Shown here: piece after piece, positions 47,642-56,077 of the stretch
Layout of the letters: every line of letters starts with the position of its first letter
Numbering within the stretch: the stretch's first letter is position 1
Assembly (NCBI RefSeq): GCF_000953655.1
Contig: NZ_LN681225.1
Coordinates: 2,445,001 to 2,509,000 of the forward strand
Origin: Legionella hackeliae
GTDB taxonomy: Bacteria > Pseudomonadota > Gammaproteobacteria > Legionellales > Legionellaceae
Direction: 5' to 3'
DNA length: 64,000 nt
The notes under the pieces: model-generated
Database searches by the model: none
The model's input: only the letters and a program-made list of their open reading frames with translations
Told to the model about the DNA's origin: nothing
Translations under genes and position numbers: made by a program

Positions 47642-48359
47642 TCAAGATGTTATCTTTGCTTTAGGATAACCGTAGGGATTGCGCTTTTCACTATGCGATC
47701 TTTTCTCAAAATGTTGGTAATCCTGCACATCGTACCAATTCCCACCCCAATCCCAACCATAGCGCAAGAAGACTTTATAAATGTAACTATTTTTTTTAAT
47801 TTTTCCCGGAGAAGAGGTCTTTTTTAACATAAATTGCCCACTAGAATGCGGTATTATCAGCTTTCTTGCTACGTAAGGATTAATTTTTGGATTAATATCA
47901 ATAGCTCGCCCATAACTGTGCTGTGAGAAAATACCAGGGTGGTTTGTGACCTCACGGCAATTAAAGACGCTCGTTGAGTTTGCCATCATTGCTGCAAGAT
48001 CATCCCCTTTGAATGCATCCATAGGCTCTATACGCTCAATTGGAAAATGATGTCTGTAAAGGCAATTTAAAAATCTGAGTCACTTCTTTTGCAAGCGCTT
48101 TATCGACAATTAACACTCCCTGGTGAGGTTTCTTGTCAAATCCCCAATGAGTCAGGCTAACATAGCGCAAATCATTAAGTGATACAGGGCATCCTTTGTG
48201 CCAGGTATATCTTTTCATCTGTTGTTGAACATCGGTTGGAATGGATGAAATCTTACTTTTAAAGATTGCTTCATGAGCTCCTTGCACTCTCGGGGTTTCA
48301 GCAGACATACAAACGGTAGGAAGGCTTATCAACAATGACCAATACAACATCTTTAACAT
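47642..48359 (-). pseudogene. Frameshifted M15-family zinc peptidase (VanX/VanY-like)
   Basis: Two adjacent minus-strand frames read as one protein. The first (48359-48036) has a signal peptide (LLISLPTVCMSA) and the segment DLRYVSLTHWGFDKKPHQGVLIV. After PLQ near 48052-48058 the frame shifts; in the other frame RHHFPIERIEPMDAF continues, and the rest (47642 end) holds the zinc/catalytic site H-S-Y-G-R-A-I-D-I-N-P and DWGGNWYDVQDYQHFE with a final His ligand. This is the Peptidase_M15_4 group (D,D- or L,D-carboxypeptidase-like). All zinc-site residues survive, so one small indel is the only lesion; a sequencing error or a recent mutation are both possible. Confidence 0.8.
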
Positions 48360-48502
48360 TATAACTACCTGAATTTATAGAAAGTTCTCATTTTTATAGA
48401 GCAGATTAAGTAAATTTATTTCAAAAACTAGCGATCTATTTTGACATAGATAAGCAAAATGGTTAATAATTTTTCACCCAAATACTGACTATTGAGGACT
48501 CT

Positions 48503-49585
48503 ATGAGGTTTAAAAGTATTACAACTGCATTAGTAGCATGCGTTTTAATGAACGGTGCCTTTGCAGAAGAAATTAGTATTATCGGTTCAAAAAAATTTAC
48601 TTTAAAACAAACAAGGGCAACATCTTCTAGAAGGGATGCGTCTGGTAGTAGCAATCATGGAAAAGTAATTCAGCTATTGCGAGTTCAATTATCTGATGAA
48701 GCCAAAGCGCTCTTGAAAAGCCGTGCAAAAGACGCTAGTGAACATACCCGACAGTTCTCAACTAACCTAAAAAATTCTTTAGCTTTAGAATTACCAAACA
48801 AAGTAGAACTTGGGATGAACAAGGTTCCTGTACTCGATCAAGGAATGCATGGGACTTGTGTAACTTTCGCTGTAACAGGTGCTTTGGATGCTATTATCAG
48901 TAAAGGTGATTACATCAGCCAAGTTTGTAACCTCCAATTAGGTAGTTATCTTGAAAAGCATGGCTATGGCCTCAGTGGTTGGGATGGCAGTTATGCAATT
49001 AATGTCATCAATCAAATTGAACAGTATGGCGCTGTTAATCGACAAAATCAAAAATCTAAAGGATGTGGTGGTTTCAAAGAATATCCAACTCATTCCTCTC
49101 ATAATCCAGGATCATTTATCGAACCTGAGAAATTCCGGGCTATGAGTGAGTTTATTTTTGGAAAACTAGCTAATTGGTCTGATGTATACCAACAAAAGAA
49201 TCCAGTGAAAACTTTAGAAGAAGTCAAACAAGCGCTTCAGTCAAAAGATAGATTGGTTTTTGCTGTTCTACTCCCTCGCACCGATTTGGGTACAGCTGGT
49301 GCCGTGGGTAAACACAATACCTATTTCTATAAAGACAGCTGGGTTTTAACACCTGAAATATTAAAAGCTGTAGACAATGTAGAAGATGCCCATGAAATGA
49401 TCATAACAGGCTATGATGATAATGCGGTAGCTGTTGATGACAAAGGAAAAAAACATAAAGGATTATTAACTCTACGCAACTCTTGGGGAACTTCAGTCGG
49501 TGATGATGGGGAGTTTTATATGTCTTACGACTATTTTAAATTACTTGCCTTTGATGTCACCCGATTTTCACCTCAAACAATGTAA
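48503..49585 (+). CDS. Secreted papain-like (C1) cysteine peptidase
   Basis: 360 residues with a signal peptide (to about residue 21, ...NGAFA) and a ~80-residue propeptide. The C1 active site can be placed: Gln113 and Cys119 in VLDQGMHGTCVTFAV, His297 in AHEMIITGYDD, and Asn326 in LRNSWGTSVGDDGEFYMSY. It resembles the Legionella type II secreted C1 peptidase group (Lpg2622-like) by length and layout, from memory. A strong hairpin follows the gene. It is divergent from the M15 peptidase gene, sharing the 144-base gap between 48359 and 48503. Confidence 0.88.
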   Translation: MRFKSITTALVACVLMNGAFAEEISIIGSKKFTLKQTRATSSRRDASGSSNHGKVIQLLRVQLSDEAKALLKSRAKDASEHTRQFSTNLKNSLALELPNKVELGMNKVPVLDQGMHGTCVTFAVTGALDAIISKGDYISQVCNLQLGSYLEKHGYGLSGWDGSYAINVINQIEQYGAVNRQNQKSKGCGGFKEYPTHSSHNPGSFIEPEKFRAMSEFIFGKLANWSDVYQQKNPVKTLEEVKQALQSKDRLVFAVLLPRTDLGTAGAVGKHNTYFYKDSWVLTPEILKAVDNVEDAHEMIITGYDDNAVAVDDKGKKHKGLLTLRNSWGTSVGDDGEFYMSYDYFKLLAFDVTRFSPQTM

Positions 49586-49590
49586 ATTTA

Positions 49591-49619
49591 AAGCTGCTGG
49601 GTGAGATACTCAGCAGCTT
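49591..49619 (+). terminator. Terminator of the C1 peptidase gene
   Basis: AAGCTGCTG/CAGCAGCTT, 9-bp perfect stem, 11-nt loop, six bases after the stop codon, followed by ATTCAC. It lies 9 bases from the end of the convergent RhoGEF-like gene and may serve it too. Confidence 0.6.
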
Positions 49620-49628
49620 ATTCACAAG

Positions 49629-50534
49629 CTAGCCTTGCTTTGTAGGATTTAGCATAACAAACCCTTCACTTTCTAACTCTTCCTCAGATGAGGCTGTGCT
49701 CTCTACTTCTTCTGTTTCAGAAGTTTTTTCCACTTCAGGTTTACTCCATATAGAAGTCCATATTGCTCGTGAAACATTACCAAATTTGTACCCACTTTTA
49801 TGTCCTGAAGCAGGAGAAGTTTTGACATTCATAGTCTGACTTTCTTGGCTTTTTACATACTCGCTGAGAAAATTAAGTGCTGCCCAAGTGTAATCGCCAA
49901 ATTGATAGGCTTTGGCTGTTGCTTGTGGAGTAGACATTGAGGAATTAGCAGCCTTTAAATAGTCTCTAATAACGTCTCTTATCTTTACAAGATCAGCAAT
50001 ACTTTCATCAGAAAGTTTTGTCGAGTCATCACTGGGTAATTTATTGTTATATTCAATTGCAGCTATAACGAGGAGATTATAGCGGGGACCGCGTTGAAAA
50101 GGTTGAATAAGATAATCTGAAAGACCTAATTTGCTTGCATGGCTTTCAGAAAGATAGAGATCCAAGCCCATGAATTTTCGAGGATTTATTGCCACCTCTT
50201 TGGCATAAGTCTCATACCATCTTGCATAATCTTGATAGAGAGTAAAAAAAGCTTTTAGTAATTGTGTACGTTGTGCTTTTAACTGATTGAGCGCTGAAGG
50301 ATCTATGTCATTACCCAAAGACATTGTGACATTCTTCAATAACATATCAGAAATATTTTTTAACTGAGGAAGATAATTTTTTAATTGGGCAAAAAGCACA
50401 TTATCAGGCATGAGTTCAGAGGGAACCATAAGCAGTCTGTCTAATGCATCGTTATAATTTTTCTCAGTATCTAGCATTTCTTGAATGGCTTTATGTTCAG
50501 TTAAAGTGTCTTGAATTTGGTTAACAGCTAACAT
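49629..50534 (-). CDS. Dbl-homology (RhoGEF)-like protein, effector candidate
   Basis: 301 residues. The ATG at 50534 is chosen because TTGGAG lies just before it; the frame upstream has only a TTG. Residues 16-36 read A-I-Q-E-M-L-D-T-E-K-N-Y-N-D-A-L, like conserved region 1 of eukaryotic DH domains (E-L-L-x-T-E-R-x-Y-V-x-x-L in Tiam1), with Glu19 at the position of the invariant Glu. Residues 138-156 (LSDYLIQPFQRGPRYNLLV) match conserved region 3, L-x-S-x-L-I-x-P-x-Q-R-x-x-x-Y-x-L-L. No PH domain follows. The C-terminus (about 260-292) is Glu-rich (S-S-E-E-E-L-E-S-E), like the E-block of Dot/Icm secretion signals. It would activate a host Rho-family GTPase; this is inferred from the DH motifs. 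Confidence 0.78.
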   Translation of the reverse strand: MLAVNQIQDTLTEHKAIQEMLDTEKNYNDALDRLLMVPSELMPDNVLFAQLKNYLPQLKNISDMLLKNVTMSLGNDIDPSALNQLKAQRTQLLKAFFTLYQDYARWYETYAKEVAINPRKFMGLDLYLSESHASKLGLSDYLIQPFQRGPRYNLLVIAAIEYNNKLPSDDSTKLSDESIADLVKIRDVIRDYLKAANSSMSTPQATAKAYQFGDYTWAALNFLSEYVKSQESQTMNVKTSPASGHKSGYKFGNVSRAIWTSIWSKPEVEKTSETEEVESTASSEEELESEGFVMLNPTKQG

Positions 50535-50627
50535 AGTAAACTCCAAAATTAAGTTTTGCGTATTGATTAATTTTTTATCAAAGTGAGACAATATTAACGT
50601 CTTTGCATTAAGGAAGACTTAATATAG

Positions 50628-50676
50628 AAGGTATGTTGCAAGAAACTTTGGGCATCGCTCAAAACTGTTTGGAATA
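50628..50676. repeat. ~49-base direct repeat, copy 1
   Basis: GAAGGTATGTTGCAAGAAAC through TTTGGAATA, matching 50777-50824 with a few substitutions and small gaps. Both copies share AAGAAACTTT and AAACTGTTTGGAATA. Confidence 0.75.
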
Positions 50677-50716
50677 GCATGTCGGGCTATGCACTCACCG
50701 TGCTAGTCCATCTTGT

Positions 50717-50742
50717 GGATGCCTCGGACAAGCCGAGGCACG
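50717..50742. repeat. Palindromic repeat, copy B (inverted)
   Basis: GGATGCCTCGGACAAGCCGA then GGCACG: the reverse complement of copy A and copy C over the whole core. Confidence 0.8.
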
Positions 50743-50776
50743 TAGGGTGGCAACTCCATTTAAGAGACTTTGCATA

Positions 50777-50824
50777 AAAGGTATGCTGTAAGAAACTTTA
50801 GACATGCTCAAACTGTTTGGAATA
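50777..50824. repeat. ~49-base direct repeat, copy 2
   Basis: The second copy of the repeat at 50628-50676, here AAAGGTATGCTGTAAGAAAC through TTTGGAATA, lying just upstream of palindrome copy C. Confidence 0.75.
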
Positions 50825-50832
50825 TTTTCTAC

Positions 50833-50859
50833 CTGCCTCGGCTTGTCCGAGGCATCCAG
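50833..50859. repeat. Palindromic repeat, copy C
   Basis: CTGCCTCGGCTTGTCCGAGG then CATCCAG, the same orientation as copy A; with inverted copy B it brackets 50743-50832. Confidence 0.8.
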
Positions 50860-50875
50860 TTGGAGCAATATATAT

Positions 50876-52135
50876 CTAGGATCTTTTACGATTTCTATAA
50901 TGTTTAAAACGACTCGCACAAAATGGTGAAGGATTAGTTATCAACTCTTCACCCGTGATCATCTGTGCCAACAATCGCCCAGTGACAGGTCCTAAGGTTA
51001 GGCCATGATGAGCATGTCCAAAAGCAAACCAGAGTTTGGGATGTTTGGGTGCGGGTCCAATAACTGGCAGCATATCAGGCGTACACGGGCGACATCCCAT
51101 CCAAGGGATTTCATCGAGACGTTTTGTAATGGGAAAAAGCTGGCGCGCAATAGGCTCTACTATATTCAATTGCACCGGTGTTTTTTTTGAATCACGTTTT
51201 GCAAACTCAGCCCCTGTAGTGAGACGAATACCTTTTGCCATAGGGGTTATTAAATAACCATTCTCAATATCCAACACAGGATGAATGAGTTTAGTTTCCG
51301 GTTTCGCCTCATAATGCATATGATATCCTCGTTTGACTGCCAGCGGAAACCTGTAGCCAAAACGTGAAAGCAGTGTGTCTGACCAGGGTCCAAGAGTGAT
51401 GACAGCAGAATCGGCCTGTATTTGTCCTTCATTTGTTTTGAGTGTCCATTGCTCAGATAAATTATTTGCATTCCCAAAGAAAAAGCGACCGCCTATCTGT
51501 TCAAAATAATTTGCATAGCTTTTCACCAACGCGCCTGGATCACTCACACTCTCAGATTCAATGTATCGCAAAGCGCCTATCAATGAATGATCGAGATTGG
51601 GTTCAAGATGACGCAGTGAAGCAGCATCCACATATTCAAATCGAATTCCATACTCCGTTTGGCACTTCTGCGCAAACTTGGTTTCTGTCTCTTGAACTTT
51701 TGCGGTTCTAAATACTTTAAGCCATCCCTCAGAGCGTAATAGATGGCTTGCTCCAGCGGCATTTGCCATTTGATGATGCTCTGTAACGCTATGCTCAATT
51801 AAAGTGGCATAGGAGCGAGCAATCTCGGCATGACGCGAAGGATGGGAATTAAACCAATATTTCCACAAAAAAGGAGCAAGCTTGAGTATTGTTCCTGGGT
51901 GATACCTAACTTCGGGCGAACGATTAAATGCGTACCTGATTAAAGAAGACCAATCCCTTGGAAATCCATAAGGATAAACGCCTTCTCGTTGGATTAGACC
52001 GGCATTACCAAACGACGTTTCACTGCCTGGCAATTTTAAATCGATGAGAGCCACCGAACGGCCACGCATTTGCAAATGCGTGGCAACGGATACACCGATA
52101 ATGCCACCACCAAGTACCAAGACATCAAATTTCAT
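50876..52135 (-). CDS. FAD-dependent D-amino-acid dehydrogenase-like oxidoreductase
   Basis: 419 residues of the DAO superfamily. The Rossmann motif is VLVLGGGIIGVSVATHL at residues 5-21, followed by the FAD-binding SFGNAGLI and the C-terminal GPAPKHPKLWFAFGHAHHGLTLGPVTGRLLAQ, the FAD-cap motif of DadA-like enzymes. PWMGCRPCTPDMLPVIG is the typical substrate-side block. DadA enzymes oxidise D-amino acids (for example D-Ala) to keto acids at the inner membrane; relatives act on glycine, proline or hydroxyproline, so the exact substrate is open. GAGG precedes the ATG. The nucleoside hydrolase gene lies 46 bases upstream on the same strand. Confidence 0.88.
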   Translation of the reverse strand: MKFDVLVLGGGIIGVSVATHLQMRGRSVALIDLKLPGSETSFGNAGLIQREGVYPYGFPRDWSSLIRYAFNRSPEVRYHPGTILKLAPFLWKYWFNSHPSRHAEIARSYATLIEHSVTEHHQMANAAGASHLLRSEGWLKVFRTAKVQETETKFAQKCQTEYGIRFEYVDAASLRHLEPNLDHSLIGALRYIESESVSDPGALVKSYANYFEQIGGRFFFGNANNLSEQWTLKTNEGQIQADSAVITLGPWSDTLLSRFGYRFPLAVKRGYHMHYEAKPETKLIHPVLDIENGYLITPMAKGIRLTTGAEFAKRDSKKTPVQLNIVEPIARQLFPITKRLDEIPWMGCRPCTPDMLPVIGPAPKHPKLWFAFGHAHHGLTLGPVTGRLLAQMITGEELITNPSPFCASRFKHYRNRKRS

Positions 52136-52181
52136 CTTTTAACCTCGGATTGAAGTAGTGTACCAATCATGGATGTTTGGA

Positions 52182-53282
52182 TTATTGGAGACTGGGAATA
52201 TGACCTTTCTCTAGAGAATCCTCAGAGCTTCCAGTCTTACCGAAAAGCGTAAACGAGGGTACATTTGATTTTTTAGCCTGTATTTCCGGAGGTGCTAAAG
52301 AAGCAACCACGTCTAACAAATGCTTCAAAATTTCCGTAGCAGGCTTAGCAATATCCATCGCCACGCGTATACGTCCAACACCCTCACTTAGCTCTGCAAC
52401 TTCCTCTGTTTTTCCCGTTGCAAGGTTGACTTGAATATATTTTTCCTCGATTTTTGCAAATTGAGAATCTAATGCCACCATAGCCGCAAAGGGATCCCAA
52501 AGATAATACACTTCAAAGAAACTAATTTCTGGATGTTCTTTTTCAAACGCATTTTTTAACGCTGTGATTAACTCATACATTAATCCCACAGCACCTTCAG
52601 AATCTTTTCCAGCCATTTCGGCCAATTGATTGTAGAACTCTTGCGTCACACGGATATATTTTGTGACATCAAGAGGCACCATCAGCAGAGGAACTCCTGA
52701 TGCAATAACGTTTCTAGCAGCAGCAATATCGGCAAAAATATTCCATTCTGCAACATCATTAGGGATTTTAGGATCAAGATCCTTAATATTTCCAGCAATA
52801 TGAATTGCACCACCCATAAGACTAATTTTTACCTTCTTTTTATCCTCAGGATATGTCTTGAACAATCGATCTAAATCAGTTAATGGTCCTGTAGCAATAA
52901 TAAGAATAGGATCTTCACTTTGAGATATAATTTGATGGAGACTTTCAACCACATCTGGAACCTGTTCATTTATAGTTTTTCCATTGAGCCCAACAAGAGA
53001 AGGCAAGGTATCTATAAATGAACGGATGTAGTCGGGAAAGCTTTGACCGTAGTCAGGATTAATTCGTTTGTCTTCGCCCTGCCCCAGAGCGATCCCTTGA
53101 AGATTCAATGCATTACAAACAGCAGCGACATTTTGCAGGCCACATTTGGCATCAACCTCGCCAGTACCCGCTGTCATTACACCGACTAATTTTATCTTTG
53201 ACTGACGAGACAGCGCTGCAAGATAGCATAACGCAATGTAATCATCTACAGAACCATCTTGATACAAAACAACTTTAGTCAT
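52182..53282 (-). CDS. Nucleoside hydrolase (purine IAG-type features)
   Basis: 366 residues. The calcium-binding Asp cluster appears near the N-terminus as YQDGSVDDYIAL (Asp9, Asp13, Asp14) and the second half has AEWNIFADIAAA and LWDPFAAMVALD. In classical nucleoside hydrolases the last motif is H-D-P; here the His is Trp, as in the inosine-adenosine-guanosine class, where a Trp stacks on the purine. IATGPLTDLDRL is also conserved. It splits ribonucleosides into base and ribose for salvage. There is no signal peptide. AAGGAAAGG precedes the start. The C-terminal ~40 residues (from about 325) are an unrelated polar tail. Confidence 0.85.
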   Translation of the reverse strand: MTKVVLYQDGSVDDYIALCYLAALSRQSKIKLVGVMTAGTGEVDAKCGLQNVAAVCNALNLQGIALGQGEDKRINPDYGQSFPDYIRSFIDTLPSLVGLNGKTINEQVPDVVESLHQIISQSEDPILIIATGPLTDLDRLFKTYPEDKKKVKISLMGGAIHIAGNIKDLDPKIPNDVAEWNIFADIAAARNVIASGVPLLMVPLDVTKYIRVTQEFYNQLAEMAGKDSEGAVGLMYELITALKNAFEKEHPEISFFEVYYLWDPFAAMVALDSQFAKIEEKYIQVNLATGKTEEVAELSEGVGRIRVAMDIAKPATEILKHLLDVVASLAPPEIQAKKSNVPSFTLFGKTGSSEDSLEKGHIPSLQ

Positions 53283-53366
53283 TACCTTTCCTTAAATTAT
53301 ACTTTTCTATTTTTCCTGCTGAGCAAAGCGCTCATAAAAATTAATCACTTTTAGGGCATTTTAAAA

Positions 53367-55907
53367 TCAGTTACCTACTAATGGACATTCCCCTGACAAT
53401 GCAAATCCTAAGAAACTACAGAGCCTAATTTCACTCCCTGTGGAGCTTAGAAAATCGACTCCCTCTACAGCATTATTATTCACCTCAAGGTTAGGAAACG
53501 CTAATATCGCTATACTACTATTTGCAGCTTCAATCCCTACAGCAGTTGCATCCGCTCCTGTAGCAGCTACCGTATACGTGTCTGCACGAAAAAATTTCAG
53601 CGCAACGATTAAATTCTTAAACTCACTTTGATTTAAGTTCAAACCTTCAGCAAAAGCTGACGATAAACCATTGGCTGTTGCTGTAAAATTCGAAGCTAGG
53701 ACAGAACCATTGATACTTGCAGTTTCACTAATCAAACCATTGCTTCCTCTAATCGCTATAGCTCTTGCCACATTTGCCGAGGCTTCGCTGGTTATATCTA
53801 CTCCCGCAAAACTCACAGTAGCCTTATTAAAAGTTGAAATGCCGACAGCGTTTATTCCAGTTGTTATTGCAAGGAGTCTTGCTTGAGATGATGCGTTAAT
53901 TTGTGTCTGCTCTAGACTTGCTATTGCCCGCTCGTTAACTGTCAATCCTATAGAATTCGCCGACGAATTGTCTCCTCGGGATTCAGCAGTCACATTTGCA
54001 TTTGTTCTAAAGAGCCTTAACGTTGTAAAGACATTTACAACATTATATCCAAGTGCATGACTAACCCCATTTGCAGTTTCATTTAAACTATTCACACGTA
54101 CCAGAGAGTCTTCCACATTTACTTGACCACTCTGGACAAGGATTCCTTGAGCTACACTTGTACTTCCTATGCCATTACCAGTACTAGTAGCATTAACATT
54201 TATTGTGGAGTTAAGGATATTCGGTTTAATATTAAAATCTAAATCGTCAATAACGATTCCTTGGGCTATCGCATCGACACCTGCAGCGTTTGTTACTTGC
54301 ACATTTGCCTGCGAGTTCAGTACTTTTATACTGCCTGTATCATCACCATCTATTATTATTCCTCGACCGCTGATAGTGTTGGCAGCGCGTTGGGTTGCAT
54401 TGACGTTTATGGTGTCATTAATCAGTTGTACCCCTTTTGAATCTACTATTGAGATACCTGTTGCAATAATGTTTGTATTCACGACATTATCTACAAACGC
54501 CTCAAGCCGGCTGTTCTCGATAACGACATCTTGTGCCTCATTCACAAATACTGCTCTTTTATAACCACGGAAATTACTGGTCCCCCCAATCACAGAATTA
54601 GCAATTCTGACGTTAGAACCTGTAATGATTAATCCATTAAAAAATTCACTATTATTATTGATAAGAAAAAGTGAATCATACGTATTACCTCCGGTAAGCT
54701 CCATGCTGCCTTCTACAATACGTAGTTGGCTTGTAGCAAAACCAATACTACGCCCGTAAAGTGATTGTCCGCGATTTAAAGTCAATACTGTGAGAAAATC
54801 CGCTTCTGGGGCAACAAAGGTAGAAGCACCGCTAAATGTGCCATAACTTCCTGAGCTTAAGTAAAAATTAGCATTCGGGGAGATAGTGTCAATCGAGTTC
54901 ACGGTCGTTTGACTAAATGAAGTATCCAGACAATTATTTTCATAAGTACAGTTGCTAAAACCATTTGCCGCGACAAAAGGTGTTCCTGCACTGCTAAAAA
55001 ACCAGATGTTGTCTCGTGTCAGCACTCGCACACCTGTATTCACATAGGCTTCTTGACTGGGAATCCCAGAACCAGTATTCCAAGTGCCTAAATGTCTTCG
55101 GAATGGGTCTAATAAGCGATTCTCTACATTTGGGGGGCCACTTTTGTCCATGCCGCCTAAGGTTAAACGAATCGTTAATTGCGCCGTATTTTTTTGGACC
55201 TTGTCATAACTATCTCGTATCGATACCGTGAAATAGTTGTTCAGCGGCATTTCTACACCACCAATCACCCCATTGATATCTTGCGACTCTTTAAACGAAA
55301 AATGATAACCACCTGTGTAAAAACGAAGGTTTCTCGCCATGGGCAAGGTTAATCCCACTTCACCATCAACCCCATTCCCTACTTCTTCAACCAGATTAAT
55401 TAAGTTATCAAATTGATTATGACCCGCAAAACTCACATATTGCGTCGTACCTAATTGTTCCCCTAAAAATACTCCTTGCACCTTTTGTTTCGGGGAGGTG
55501 GGGAAATATCCATTCACATGAATGTCCCAAAGACTAGTCATAAGCTCCAAACCTGGATTCACTACCGGAAAATGAGGGCCTCGAGCCACTCGGTTAAAAT
55601 CACCAAAAACATAACCGCCCAATAAAAATCGGTCATTATAAATTCCCCGATAGCCTCCACCAATGCTACCTAAATAACCATCGTCATCACCCGTCTTACC
55701 CATCCCATCAATGTAAAAAATTCCGCCATGATTGCCATAAATTGGCACCAGCGCATCCGCCTCGCCTAAAGTCTCATCACCAAAAAAACCCTCGCCTATT
55801 ACGCGCGGCATAAAAGGAAATAAACTCGGGTGAAATTCAGCATAACTGCTCGTGCTGGCAGCTAACAAGGAAAGCGTTAAAAAAGACAGTTGTGGGAGGC
55901 GCAGCAT
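53367..55907 (-). CDS. Inverse-autotransporter-like surface protein 1
   Basis: 846 residues with a signal peptide (to about 23, ...STSSYA). Residues about 35-265 look like the intimin/invasin-type beta-barrel: GYLGSIGGGYRGIYNDRFLLGGYVFGDFNR, LWDIHVNGYFPTSPKQ and YTGGYHFSFKESQDINGVIGGVEMPL follow the IAT-beta pattern. A linker with a Cys pair (SNCTYENNC, about 322-330) leads to a C-terminal passenger (about 380-846) of right-handed beta-helix type, built of Asn/Ser/Ala/Thr-rich turns such as GISIVDSKGVQLINDTINVNA. It ends with a Cys pair. The first ~350 residues are the same as in the gene at 57098-59635; the passenger differs. Function: probably surface display and adhesion. Confidence 0.82.
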   Translation of the reverse strand: MLRLPQLSFLTLSLLAASTSSYAEFHPSLFPFMPRVIGEGFFGDETLGEADALVPIYGNHGGIFYIDGMGKTGDDDGYLGSIGGGYRGIYNDRFLLGGYVFGDFNRVARGPHFPVVNPGLELMTSLWDIHVNGYFPTSPKQKVQGVFLGEQLGTTQYVSFAGHNQFDNLINLVEEVGNGVDGEVGLTLPMARNLRFYTGGYHFSFKESQDINGVIGGVEMPLNNYFTVSIRDSYDKVQKNTAQLTIRLTLGGMDKSGPPNVENRLLDPFRRHLGTWNTGSGIPSQEAYVNTGVRVLTRDNIWFFSSAGTPFVAANGFSNCTYENNCLDTSFSQTTVNSIDTISPNANFYLSSGSYGTFSGASTFVAPEADFLTVLTLNRGQSLYGRSIGFATSQLRIVEGSMELTGGNTYDSLFLINNNSEFFNGLIITGSNVRIANSVIGGTSNFRGYKRAVFVNEAQDVVIENSRLEAFVDNVVNTNIIATGISIVDSKGVQLINDTINVNATQRAANTISGRGIIIDGDDTGSIKVLNSQANVQVTNAAGVDAIAQGIVIDDLDFNIKPNILNSTINVNATSTGNGIGSTSVAQGILVQSGQVNVEDSLVRVNSLNETANGVSHALGYNVVNVFTTLRLFRTNANVTAESRGDNSSANSIGLTVNERAIASLEQTQINASSQARLLAITTGINAVGISTFNKATVSFAGVDITSEASANVARAIAIRGSNGLISETASINGSVLASNFTATANGLSSAFAEGLNLNQSEFKNLIVALKFFRADTYTVAATGADATAVGIEAANSSIAILAFPNLEVNNNAVEGVDFLSSTGSEIRLCSFLGFALSGECPLVGN

Positions 55908-55961
55908 GAAAATTCCATTTTTCTAGTTTAGTTAAATAATCCGCAAATAGTATGAGATTAA
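54746..55961 (-). repeat. Near-identical 1.2 kb repeat, copy 1 (barrel + 5' region)
   Basis: Matches 58474-59689 at a constant offset of 3728 bases with no indels. From about 54867 upward only about five base differences were seen; between 54780 and 54866 they are more frequent, and below 54746 the sequences diverge. It includes the signal peptide, barrel and about 54 bases upstream of the ATG. Confidence 0.92.
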
Positions 55962-56077
55962 CATGTGTTATTCAATGATTGGTCTATTAAATCGCTTAGT
56001 TAACCTCATTTGAAAAAACAACCAGGTGGAACTATTAATTATTAGAGAATTTCTTGCAAAATTATATTGGAGAAATT

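Larger units (their letters stand above)
50535..50875. other. Repeat-bearing intergenic region
   Basis: 341 bases between the RhoGEF-like gene and the oxidoreductase gene. It contains two copies of a ~49-base direct repeat (50628-50676, 50777-50824) and two inverted copies of the GCCTCGG palindrome. No gene is supported here. Confidence 0.6.

Noticed and set aside
54169-54564. 131-codon plus-strand ORF opposite autotransporter 1
   Set aside because: Same reason as for the twin gene: an antisense frame of repetitive passenger codons.
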